Assembly (NCBI GenBank): GCA_028554645.1
Contig: JAQOOI010000058.1
Span: 620,001 to 684,000, forward strand
DNA length: 64,000 nucleotides
Direction of reading: 5' to 3'
Origin: Omphalotus guepiniiformis
Taxonomy: Eukaryota; Basidiomycota; Agaricomycetes; Agaricales; Omphalotaceae
The position numbers and the translations under genes were made by a program. Below, piece by piece: positions 1 to 10,972 of this stretch. The number at the start of each line of letters is the position of its first letter. Within the stretch, counting starts at the first letter, position 1. Under the pieces are notes generated by a model, which had not been told where the DNA came from, did not search any database, and saw only the letters and a list, made by a program, of their open reading frames with translations.

Positions 1-78
1 CCTGTCACAGCCGGCCGCCCTCTCACCTCATTTTATCCAAATGAAGCGATTCAGGCTCACGTTAGTTTCAGGCATGAA

Positions 79-830
79 CTATCCTGCAGGTATGTAAGTT
101 TGACTGGGGCCAACGGCTTCGTCTCCAACGACGATTACGGCGAGCGCTAGTGGGTTATCCGTGGATGCAATGTTAACATCTCCACAGCCCACACCTCTCC
201 CCTCGGAAGTTATAATTGCCCAAAAATTGCTGCGGAGACTTGGCCTCTTGTCGCAGCCTTGGGGCGGATAAACCAATGACCCTCTAATATCGACGCGTTT
301 CCCCATACGGCTCATCAGGCCTTCGAGGAAGGGGTGTGTGTGCAATCACCTCACCTGCGAGAAGCCTTCAAAACCAGTAAGAATAGGTAAGAATAAGCAA
401 TGAAATAATAGGGAAACAAAGACATCAACAAGTTGTATGTACGATGCCGTACAAGAAAAAAAGACATACACACATAACCATGAATTGAAAAGAATCGTGT
501 TGCTATACGGTGGGTCGGGGTCCGACATATGGAGATTATACCCAAAAAGGAAATGTCCTCGATCATGACGAGAGGAGTACCTGAGCTCGATCACTCCTTC
601 GAGCGTCACGAGTCGGAAGGAGGCCCTGAGAAACTGTCCGAAGATCGCACTGTTATGTCATGTTTATTCCAGCGGCCCGCCCTTATCGCAGCTTCGGTAC
701 CGAAACCATGTGGGTACGTCAATTTCCGTTCCATGCGTTGATAAACCTTACCTTACCCGCTCCGATCTTTTCATAAAACTCTCACACGCCGCATTCGGTC
801 TCGACATCAGATTCAAAAACTTCATTTTGC
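79..830 (-). other. Possible minus-strand exons, unidentified
   Basis: Open stretches on the minus strand (79-345 and about 510-660) are separated by a segment with plausible splice signals: an acceptor ending in CTTCTCGCAG at about 347 and a pyrimidine-rich tract before it. A possible start at about 823 begins MKFLNLMSRP. The translated pieces resemble no family I know, and no complete gene model joins them without a forced frame. They lie just downstream of ornithine decarboxylase on the same strand. They could equally be chance open frames. Confidence 0.2.
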
Positions 831-902
831 CATCATAATTTGTTTCTTCGTTAACGCAATATACAGAATAACAAAAAAAACACATTCCATCTGTCAATCT
901 CT

Positions 903-2591
903 CTATATATCTGAAGCAATAAACGCTGCCAATATCTTTCGTACCTCGCTTGCAATAACTCCACCGCCCATTGTGTAGATCACTTTGCTCACTTCGAATC
1001 CGTTGAACTGGCTTGCAGCACAAACAGTGTACGCTCCCATATTTTCGAACCCGAGCCAGTCACCTACCCGGAGCCCGGAAGGAAGCTGCGTTGAGGGACA
1101 AACACAGTCGATAGAATCGCAAGTAGGTCCCCATACGCTGCTGGCACACACCGGCTCCGAGGAAGTGACGTGAAAAGAACCGTTCATGGACAAAACATAC
1201 GGATGTACCGTTTGATGATCAAACAGAATACAGTTGAATGCCCCATACACGCCGTCATTGATATAATCTTTACGAAAGGGAAAAAGAACAGAGAAAAAAT
1301 GGTTCCTGTCAGCCTAACGACATCCGCATACATTCCAAATAACAAACAACTCACACATAACCGACGGCTGGTCAGTTGTATTCTCCTGCTTCTCCTGCTG
1401 AGCGTGCACCATCGGAGCAGATTCTGGGAAGGGTGCTCTGCGTGCAATAATGTTGGCAGCTAGACTGAATGCTTTGGATACATAAAACCGTCCCGGTTCA
1501 GCGATCATCTTGATACCTCGTCGATCGGGAAAGTACTGATCAATAGCTTCGGTCAAAACAGCCGCAGACTGCTCAAAGAGTCCGTCTTCGAAGCCGCCGC
1601 CGACGTCTAGAAATTCGAAATCGTAACCGACTTCTTTACCCATGTCAAACACGGACCGCGCTCGCATTATAGCATCCGAATACACAGTTGGGTCGTAACA
1701 CCCACTGCCGACGTGGAAGCTGACACCAATGACGTCGAGGTTGAGTTCTTTGGCTTTGGCGAGTAAACCAGGCACAGTAACTAACGGTGCACCGTATTTG
1801 AGTCCAAGCTGACATAGACTTTTGGTGTCGTCAGTTAAGATACGGACCACCAATTTGGCGCGAGGATGAGCGCGTGCCACTTTGTACAACTCGTCAATGT
1901 TGTCAAAGGTCATCATATCGACACCCATTTTCCCAGCATTGCGAATGAATGAATTTGCCTTGCAGGGGTTAGCAAAGATGATACGACCGGGGTCTACACC
2001 ACCGATGCCAAGCACCTGAGAAATCTCGCCGTTTGAGGCACAATCAAAACCAGTCCCCAAGGCGGCAAGAAGGCGAAGCACATAAGGGTCTGGATTACAT
2101 TTGACCGCTGAAGGAAATAATAAGAACACGAAGGGGAAAAAACCCACACACATAAATCTCGAGGAGGACTCACCATAGAATGGGGTTATTTCCGGTAAGC
2201 AGGCAACCCAGCGTTGGTGTTGCCTGTACACCTGACTCAAGTCGGCGACGAAGAAGGCTTTCTCCGCGTCAGGTTCATGGTAGTTGGCCAGCGAGGAAGC
2301 ACTCATGATGCCATTTCTGAGATGAACCTCCGGATGCCCAGTGTATAAAGGAGGTAACTCTGGGAATAGTTCTTCGCCGTGACACGAGCCTTCAGGGGTA
2401 TAGTTATTGTCCGCATTGAGACGTAATGGTGTAGGAGAAGATAAAATATCGTGAACCAAAGCCACAGCATTGGCGTTGCTGCTTCGCATCACGTTTTCAC
2501 ATCCATGAATAAAAGATGTCGTAGAAGGTGAACGGGAGATATCGTGATCAATAGGGTTAAAACTCGCGCGGAGAATTTCTATCTGTGACAT
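903..2591 (-). CDS. Ornithine decarboxylase
   Basis: PLP-dependent fold-III decarboxylase that converts ornithine to putrescine, the first step of polyamine synthesis in the cytosol. Three exons are inferred: 2591-2174, 2107-1355 and 1267-903. They give 511 residues, somewhat longer than usual because of an N-terminal extension of roughly 60 residues. The PLP lysine sits in YAVKCNPDP (K142), and the first intron splits the alanine codon just before it. HVGSG, a glycine-rich DVGGGF and EPGRF follow in the usual order. The last exon holds the catalytic cysteine in WGPTCDS (C440) and the conserved FENMGAYT near the C-terminus. Start: the ATG at 2591 opens the long frame. A degraded copy of part of exon 2 lies at 54440-54665. 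Fungal ODCs are often controlled by antizyme, but nothing here shows that. Confidence 0.95.
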
Positions 2592-5500
2592 TGCAGTTGC
2601 AGTTGTAGTTGAATCGGAGCACGGAAAAGAAGAAGAATCGGGTTTGGGGTCTATGTTTGAATCTATAGGAGATGGTGCCTCCTCGTTAGAAGTTGGATTT
2701 TCCAGTTGAAAGAGGTGGAGATAAAGTCGGAGGGTGGTGAGGTGTTGAACGTTGGTTCTGGCTTCTGAATTCGTTTAACCCGAATTACCGAACCTCAACC
2801 GCCACGGTCAGCGAAGATCCGGGCGGAGTAGGACGGTAAATTTTAGGGAGTGCTCAGTCGGCAGTGGGTTTCCTCGCTCCCTGTACAGCGAGGAAAGAGC
2901 TTGAAGGGCGGAAGAAAGAGGTTGTAGAAAGAGTTGCGAACAAGAAAGGAATTTTAGATGACGGTGCGACGAGCCGAAGAAATTTTCTTTATGCTTTCAG
3001 TCCTGTCAGGGAGGTTCACCTAGCAAAAAATCATCGTTAAAAAGCCGTCTTCAGCTATGAGACACGTATACAAACCTCTAACAGACGACCACCTAGTAGA
3101 AACAACGCGAAAATACGTCAATTGAATTCATGACAAAGAAAAATTTCTATCCGAAAAAAAAAACTCACTCAAGGGTCAACAAACGAAGATCGCTGTTTCT
3201 TTCCTGGTCAGAAATGGTTGGCTCAGGTTGTCTCTGAAGTCGTACAGCGTCGACAACAGAGCACTACACAAAGAAATCGAAGAAGGGAGAAAAAGAAATC
3301 GAAGAGCACTGTTGAATGGGGTGCTTTTTTGTTGCGTTGTCGTTGTCCGGTAAGTTGAGGCGGAGTTTCTTCGAAAAATTATCGATGTGGTTACTTCTCG
3401 GCATGTGCCGGAGTTCCATATGCCGATGACGCGAAAAACATGTACTGCCCATGTTCCATATTCATACCTCGAAGCTGTAGAGCGCAGAACTGTAGGCTCA
3501 GAAGAAGGCTGAAAATACTTTGAGTTTCGACAATGGATGAATGAAAAAGAGGAGAAGGCTAGGGCGCTTAGGATAAGTGCACGGTAGGTCGATCTCACGT
3601 CAGAATGGCATCACATAAGTTTTAGCTGCTAGAAGATCGTCCAGGTTGGGGCCAGGACCCTGGGTTTGATAATGGCAAAACAAGATTCAAAAGCACAAGT
3701 ACATTCGACATTTGAGCGTTTGAACAGTCAGACATGCTCAGGTGAGTGTTGAAACATTGATACAGTGATTCATTCTTTTCAATTCAAAGGAGATCTTTGT
3801 TCAATTCATTCACTGTTTCGTCTCTACTCCGATGTTCCCGTCAATGCAATCACTAATTCTGGTACATTTTTCACTACAACCCCGAGTGTCTAACGACTCA
3901 AAAACCCTCAAGCAGTCAAACTTCTGTGCTTCTGGCAACATTATCCGGTGGTTTGATGATCTCTTCTCGACGTCTTTGAAATCACGAGCTAGGCTAGGTT
4001 ATTTGTGTAGACATCACTAACACTGGGTTTTACTGCGCTGGATCAACCTCAAGGATGAATTTTTCAACCGAAGAAATCTTTTTTTAAAATCATGTTGCAC
4101 GAAACTTAATATGACTTCTCAGAGACAATTCAAGTTGATTCTTCCTCCACCCTCAAGTAAGCTCTATGTACATCTTTTCTTTTCTTCACGGAAGGCTCAT
4201 GATATAAATGCGTAACATAGACGTAATCAATTCAAGTCCGACCTCTGCATTGACAGACGGCTCGATAAATATCTAGATGGTGGCTTAGACTTGGGCCGCT
4301 CTGAATCCTTAAAAGCAGCACCTCCCTTCTCTTCTCTAGACTCTATACATCATTTGACCCTTTGAAGCTTCCGAGAAACGTTATTTCGGTACGGCGTAAT
4401 GTCCCGAGTTTCTCTCCTTTGATCAACATGGCAAGTCCAATGAAAATAAAAAAACAAAAACAAAAAGACCATTCCCGTAGCATCCGTGGCTAGATCATTC
4501 GCGGCCGCCCCAACCTTCGGCCTCGAGGCCTCAATGTCATGTCCTTCCAAACATAGTGCCAGCAATTACCTCGGCATCCCTTTAATGATGCCCACTGGCT
4601 GCCCAGCTGGGGTTCGGGTTCTATGTCTCTCCGCAATTCATCAATTAAGTACATATAGGGGCGAGCACATCTTCTTTACGCCTCGTGTTGCGTGATGATA
4701 GCCTAACTGCCAACGCACGCCTTTGGAAAATGAAATTCGTCCTCGAAGAGCTCGGTACTTAGGATGGAAGGACAAAAGAGACTTCCCTTGCTTGCCGAAG
4801 AACGTACAGTATATGTATTTGTCTCTTTTCTTTCATTCTCGTGTCTTCTGACATGTTTTTAATTTAGATTCTCTTTATCACATTGGACCCATGCATGTTT
4901 TTACAGGTTTTTACTTACTTCTCGAGCACAGAAGACGTGTTTCTTTTCAAACTCACCTTTCAAACTCAAGCTCCAAATAAATGATCGATGGCATGGCATG
5001 ACACGACACTCCGTTCGACGGGTTCGTTAAATTCTCTCCTCGGAACGTGAACAATTGATCAAGACGGACGAGACTAAAAAGTCAAACTGCGGCGATGAAT
5101 GCATTCAGTAATATGTACTAGGTAAGCCGGGGGTGTACGCTGACATACCGTCTGAGCCATGTATGTAGAGGCAACTAGATGATCCTCCTTTCTGCATATA
5201 GGTTGGGCTATGTGTGGTATGTATCATCTTCCTACTAATACTATCCACTTTCATGCAAGCTCCGAAGAGTGCATACAGTACTTAGCTTCAATGGCTTTTC
5301 ACCAAAGTGACCTAACTACATTTGACAATCTAAAGCGATCTTGCCACAATCTCAATTCCCAAAAATACATAATCTGGAATCCGAATCCATTCCGAGTCGA
5401 GTCGGATAGAATCAGTCAGTTTCTCGGTCTCGATCATCATACTTAAGGATGTATGTACATACATATGTATTTCCAATATGCCATTCAACCAGAGGCTTGT

Positions 5501-8500
5501 TTTGACCGTAGCGACTCGTAGCGACCTTCTATCAAAAGTACATACAGTACTTTTACATATGTTTATGCTTCGGCGGGCCCATGCGTGCGTGCATCATGGA
5601 ACCGGATATCGTAACTAGTGTATTACCGGTACTTATGGCAGTCTTTTATAGACGCGTTGCTTCAGAATCATAGAGAATCATGGTATGTATGTATGTACAT
5701 ATGTATGGAGGAGGCCATCTCCGTATGTGTGATTGATTGACCGGGATCATTATAATTTCTTAGACCTTCAACTTTCCTGTTCGGGATTCCGACATGAATG
5801 GAATATCTTGGAATATCTTGCGAAACAGCGAAACATCTGTATCTATTACCTATTACCTATAGTATGTTCTTGGATTTGTACTCCGATTCGCCTCTTAGGA
5901 AACCCAAAAAGTCATTGAATCTCGAATTGAGCCCCGGGGCGAAAGTTGCTAATAAAAGTTCATACAAACGTCGAATTCGAAACAGTTTGTCGGACCATTG
6001 ATGATGATGATAAAAACATTATGATACATACGTGTTTCCGCACCGGAGGTTGCTCTTTAGCGTAGAATGTATGTATTGTAGATTAGTAGCTTTGTAGCCC
6101 CAAGATCAATGATAAATGGATCGGAATGTTGTTAAATCTGAAAATCAGTTTTTGGAGCCAGGCGAACTGTACTGGCCGAACGCATTGTTTTACTCATGTT
6201 TTATTATTTTTTGTCTGTTTTTCTCGGCCAGTAAGTAAGTGTATTAGTTATTATTAGGCTGTAACCCGCCCGGGCAAGGTCTTTTCTCTCCGCATGTGAA
6301 AGCACATGTTTTGATTCGAATTCAAAACTCATCCGAGTCCACGCAGGTCCACAAGTGACAACTCTTCGCGGACGATTCAGTCGACTAACCTACGACTCGA
6401 CTAAACTTTCTGGCTAATCTTATTCTCCGAAACATCGTGGGGGTCTCCAGTTGAACTGAAGTACATATTCGAACACAACCTAGGCTATTTACTTGAGATC
6501 TTACTTACTTACATACAAAATCTGAATACTTACAATGAGTAAGTATATCAACTGGCGGTTAGTACTGTATACTTAGGCTAGATGCGCCCGCGGCGATGGG
6601 ATGAATCATGATTCAAAGCCGCTTCCCTGCTTGTTTGCCGGCGGATGCCCCCGTTTATCATGGCTTGAGGTGTTAAAAACATTCAAAATCAGGAAACTCC
6701 GAGTCTCAACAATGATTATACATACAAAAACGCGAGGCTCGCACCCGGAAATGGAGCAAACACTTGTATGTATTATTCAGCGGCGGTTTCATCAAGAAGC
6801 GGTGTATGTAAATTTACCTCGGTGTAAGTAGTTGAGTTACCGCACGGAGTACTACTAGCTAGTAGGGGCCAGCGAGGACTCTGCCCAGGGATGCCCGTGA
6901 CTGCACAGGACGGTAAAAGACGGCAGGCAGGCGGATCCTGGGCGGGCCGCGGATCTCTCCAACTGAAGTCGACGGCAATTAAGTACCTCGTAATTATTAA
7001 TACTCAGTTATATCCAGCCCGGAGTTTCGAAGTTATAATGCAACACTGCAGCATCCTAGCCTGGCTTTGTCGGCCGGACGGGACTACAGAAAACTACAGA
7101 TCTATCACCTATAATAAAGTTCATGATGTTCTAAAAATTGCGCTCGAGCCATCGCTTGTGGGTGTGCCTTCGAGTCTACACGGCCGTCAGTCACGGACTC
7201 GGAAGCACTAGCAAGCTGTGGTAGTAAATCTGGGAGCTCTTCCCAAATGGGTCGCCATAAAGCACTTCAAGTTACATATATGCTAGACTTCAAAGCTTCA
7301 AGCAAGCCTTTCATCATTCTTCTGATACAGCCACCCAACAAATTTGCGTAAATCCCTGCGTCCGTCTCAAGTTTCAGGGTATTCGAATCGTTAACTTACA
7401 TCAACACTTCATCATCCCTGGGGTTGAACAGATCTTCCCGAAAGCCGAATCTTTTAGCCATGGCGGCATGGCGCGGTAGAGTGCGCACAGGCGCACGAAT
7501 CTCTTGGACGTACGTACTCATTATGTATGGTAGCGAGGGAGGACGAGGGTAGACGCGATTGTCTCCGTTCGATTCATATCAAGGAGATCTCCTAGAAATT
7601 TGCGCACTTCTGATTGCGAGCTTGCTTTCGATCGGAGACTTCGGAGACCACAATGTTCAGTTACTGGCTGTTACAGTGTTATGTATTGGTCGTAACCCCA
7701 CACTTCCACAAGGGCACCTCGACAACCGTCACGCCATATTGAGAGGTTCCTTGTTTATCTCCATATTCAAATTGTCAGCAACTGCGCCATCTGTTAAACA
7801 TACAGTAGATATGTTTAGTTTGATATGTCGGGATGTAGTTACATAGATTGGGAGGCTGGACCAGTGATCTGAATGATACCAGATAGAGGCATAAGCTCTC
7901 ACCTGTACTGCATCGACACACCCGAACCTTAACAAGACACCGTGAAGGGAAGATAATAAAAGACACATTTAAAGATGGGAAGGAGACAGTTGAATCCAGG
8001 TTGAATTAGCGCACCTGCGTTCGTTAAATTTCTCGTGATACGAGTTCCGGTCTGACTGGTAAGCGAGGAGACCAGGGAAAAAACATATATATGAGAGCGG
8101 CGCATAACTCATGAGAAAGTGGGAAGAAGTAGAAGATATACGTATGACGCACCAAGACTGAGCGGAGGCCTAATGTCAGTTCGGCGCTGGTTCGGCGGGC
8201 TTGCATCCTTTCTATCCTGCCGCTCATCCCGCGGCAGCTTTTTCAGTAGATAGACTTCACTTCCATACCGATTCTCCGATTCTTTGCAGGCTAAATGTTC
8301 TCAAGCAAAGACCTGTATATGTGTTTGACCAGACCAACCCCCGCCGGAAGGAGGGCCACATGAATAAGAACCATGTAGGAGCCAGGCATATGTTGAAGTA
8401 TCTTTAAAAGGATTAGTGCCACTCACCCACTGTCGCTTGAAGTTCGCCATCATCTTCTTCTGTTTCCTCGAACGGAATCTTTACACTCACGGATGCATTT

Positions 8501-9312
8501 GTGTTTAACTCTCAAGAGCAGTGGGGCACTCGCTTCACGTCTTGGCCGATTACCCCTTCCCACTGCGCATGTTGACATCGCTTTCTGCTGCTGCCTTCTG
8601 CTCGTGGTCGCCTACCAGTCATCTTTCGCCAAGTAGATAGCACAGTATGTACTACGTGGATGTCATAGCGTTCAGCTGATCAACTCTGCAGGTCAAATAT
8701 AGAATAAGATTACTCCAAATCTATGATGACTTACAATAACTTACTGACCAATGATAATCCCTTGCAAAAGTCCAAGCTGTCCCAAGGTCTCGCACCTACC
8801 AGTTACCTCCGTCTTCCATCAACTGTGTCTGAACAGTCCGCGATCCGACAAGTCTAGAATGTTTGACCATATGAAGAAATTGTCGCTTCCGGTGCGAAGG
8901 TCGATGGAAGAATGACTACCGATAATATACATATAAATGTAGGAACCGATCGAGGACTGAGAACCTCATGAGAACCGATCTGTTGATGCCGAAATTCTCT
9001 GAATTGCGAGAATAACACCAGTTTGACCCCTGAATTTAGAATCTTTGAATCCGAAGTGACATCGCGGGAAACGCTACGGAAAAATATGTAGCTGGGAACA
9101 TTTGGCCCCTCGTTACCGCAAGACTGGGATCATATGCAGGTAATTTGAGGACATTTGTATTCGCGCGAAGACTCGCGACGATATAGTATCGATACAAAGA
9201 CGGTCCATTTCATACATACTAATTGTGTCGGCGGTATACCTGATCATGAACCTTGATATATGTGTGTATTCTCCAGGTGAGTGAAGGAATATATTGTGAG
9301 TGGTAGCCGCCG
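2592..9312. other. Gene-poor intergenic stretch (6.7 kb)
   Basis: No frame here has family similarity, a coherent exon chain or conserved motifs. The first 300 bases or so are presumably the ornithine decarboxylase promoter and leader. From about 4.8 to 6.6 kb the DNA is AT-rich and scattered with short TGTATGTA/TACATACA tracts, some palindromic (for example 5449-5472 and 5684-5707). I see no tRNA, inverted-repeat element or coding transposon remnant. Confidence 0.5.
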
Positions 9313-10759
9313 TCAAGGAGGAGGCGGAGGAGGCATTGGATTTCGAAGTGACGGTGGCCACCTGGTTGTCCTAATAGTGGATGATTGAGCAGATGTGCCT
9401 GGAATTTGGGACCTCACAGAAGCGTCGTTCGACACGGATCGTGACGTAGTCCTCGGGATATTATCCCTGATAGGTACAGCCTGCGCAGAGGTTGAAGTGT
9501 TGTCTAGCCACGGGGCTCGTGTACCAATGGTGCTGTTGAACCTAGTGTCTGCTGACACAGTGAGGTGTTGTTGTGCCGTGGGATTAGGAGCTCCGGAGGA
9601 CCACTCTAGCAATCCTCCTAGAGGAATATGCTGCACCACTACTCGTTTACCCAGCACTTCGGCCTTGAAGACATTCAGTGATGGATCAAAGCAGTCAATT
9701 TACCCAAAGAATCTCTCACCTCGTACATTTTGAACAACCCAGAATTTACTTTGTCCCAGTTAGGAACGCCCACAGCTATTGAGTGCAGCTGGGAAGAGTG
9801 CTCATGAAACGGGCCGTGTTTTACCTCATGAATACGCGTGATTAACACAAAATACAGGTTTGTAGGGGGCAGCGGAGGATGTAAAACTGTTGACACAGGA
9901 ATCTTGTGCTGTCCTCGAAATCGAGATAAGATTCTTGTTTCAGGATAAAAGTATAGAACGGAACCTCGAAGTTGCCCACTACCAAAAATGTACCCCAGAA
10001 AGTGGGAATCGTCTAATCCCCACACGCCATGACTTCCCGCAGGTTCAAGCCTATACACGTCTTGAAGTTTCCAGCATAAACGAAGGTACCGAAGAAAAAC
10101 TTTGAGCACAAGCTCACGCTCTTCATCAGGAGCGGGTTGGAAGAAGCGGAGAAGTGTCAAGCATAGAAGAAGTAACGCGAAAGACGTTTCATGACCCGTG
10201 CCATAGTCCATGCGAACGAATGAGCCAAAAGAGGTGAGGAAGTACGGTTTGATGTGAGGAATGACGGAGACAAAATCAGTGGGTAGAAGGTTTGCTAGTA
10301 GTATATCCGATTCCTGCTCGCCGGAACCGCAATGTCAAGAATGGTTGTTATTAATCAGAGCTATTTTTTGCTGACCTCTTCTAATCTTTTCCCCCAGGTA
10401 CGAAAAGCAAGGTTCCCAAACCTCTGGGGTGTGTCCAAGGGCGGTATTTCATTTATCCATTCATCTAAAGTATCCAGCAGCGATATCATGCTTGCGACCG
10501 CCTGCGATCTGAGATCAGCGTACTTTATCCATTCTTGCAGATAATTTTTACACACCTGACTTGGTGAGGCAGATTTCCATGAGAGAGAGACTCCCACCAC
10601 AGAGTCTGTCAAACGCCGTAGAAAGATCGAGTAATCTTGGTAAGAACGGCACCGTCGCCAATTATCAACATCTTGATCAGTGTGTATTTTCTGGGTAGGT
10701 AGCTCTAGGCGAGATATCTCTGAAAGTTTGATTTCTCTCAGAGTTGTAGATGAAGCCAT
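9313..10759 (-). CDS. Serine/threonine phosphatase 2A activator (PTPA/Rrd family peptidyl-prolyl isomerase)
   Basis: PTPA proteins are isomerases that activate and fold PP2A catalytic subunits. Four exons are inferred: 10759-10376, 10313-9965, 9913-9720 and 9663-9313 (425 residues). Family hallmarks occur in order: LDTLDEWINEIPPLDTPQRFGN, then the MDYGTGHETSF signature, VWGLDDSHFLGYIFGSGQLR, GPFHEHSSQL, and GLFKMYEAEVLGKRVVVQHI near the end. The C-terminal 90 or so residues are low complexity, rich in Ser/Thr and ending in a proline run. Start: the ATG at 10759 begins MASSTTLREI, about 30 residues before the conserved core; the longer open frame upstream starts with GTG. The 51-base third intron (9914-9964) is inferred from loss of similarity; it is a multiple of three and has a weak donor (GTTCCG), so retention would keep frame. 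Divergent from Ku70. Confidence 0.92.
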
Positions 10760-10972
10760 ACAAGTTGGAGACAAGGTGAAGTTAACGCGTAACGCCTTGT
10801 CCAATGTGGTCCGTGCGCTTGGTGTGACTATATTCACGTGCTTCAGCGCCGCAAACGCGTGCGTCCAGTTGTCACGCCTCTCACACTCGTACCGCGACAA
10901 ACTGCTAGTGTGCCACGAGAATTTACTAAAACTCTGAGATCGCTCTTGTCTCTGAAAAGAATCTCTGAAGAT
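10760..10972. promoter_or_regulatory. Shared divergent promoter between PTPA and Ku70
   Basis: Only 213 bp separate the two start codons, so both genes must draw on this segment or have promoters overlapping the neighbour. I see no clear TATA element. Confidence 0.45.

Noticed and set aside
3176..3598. Minus-strand 140-codon frame with a signal-peptide-like beginning
   Set aside because: It starts at GTG, has no conserved motif, and its downstream composition is Ser/Thr/Phe-rich noise.
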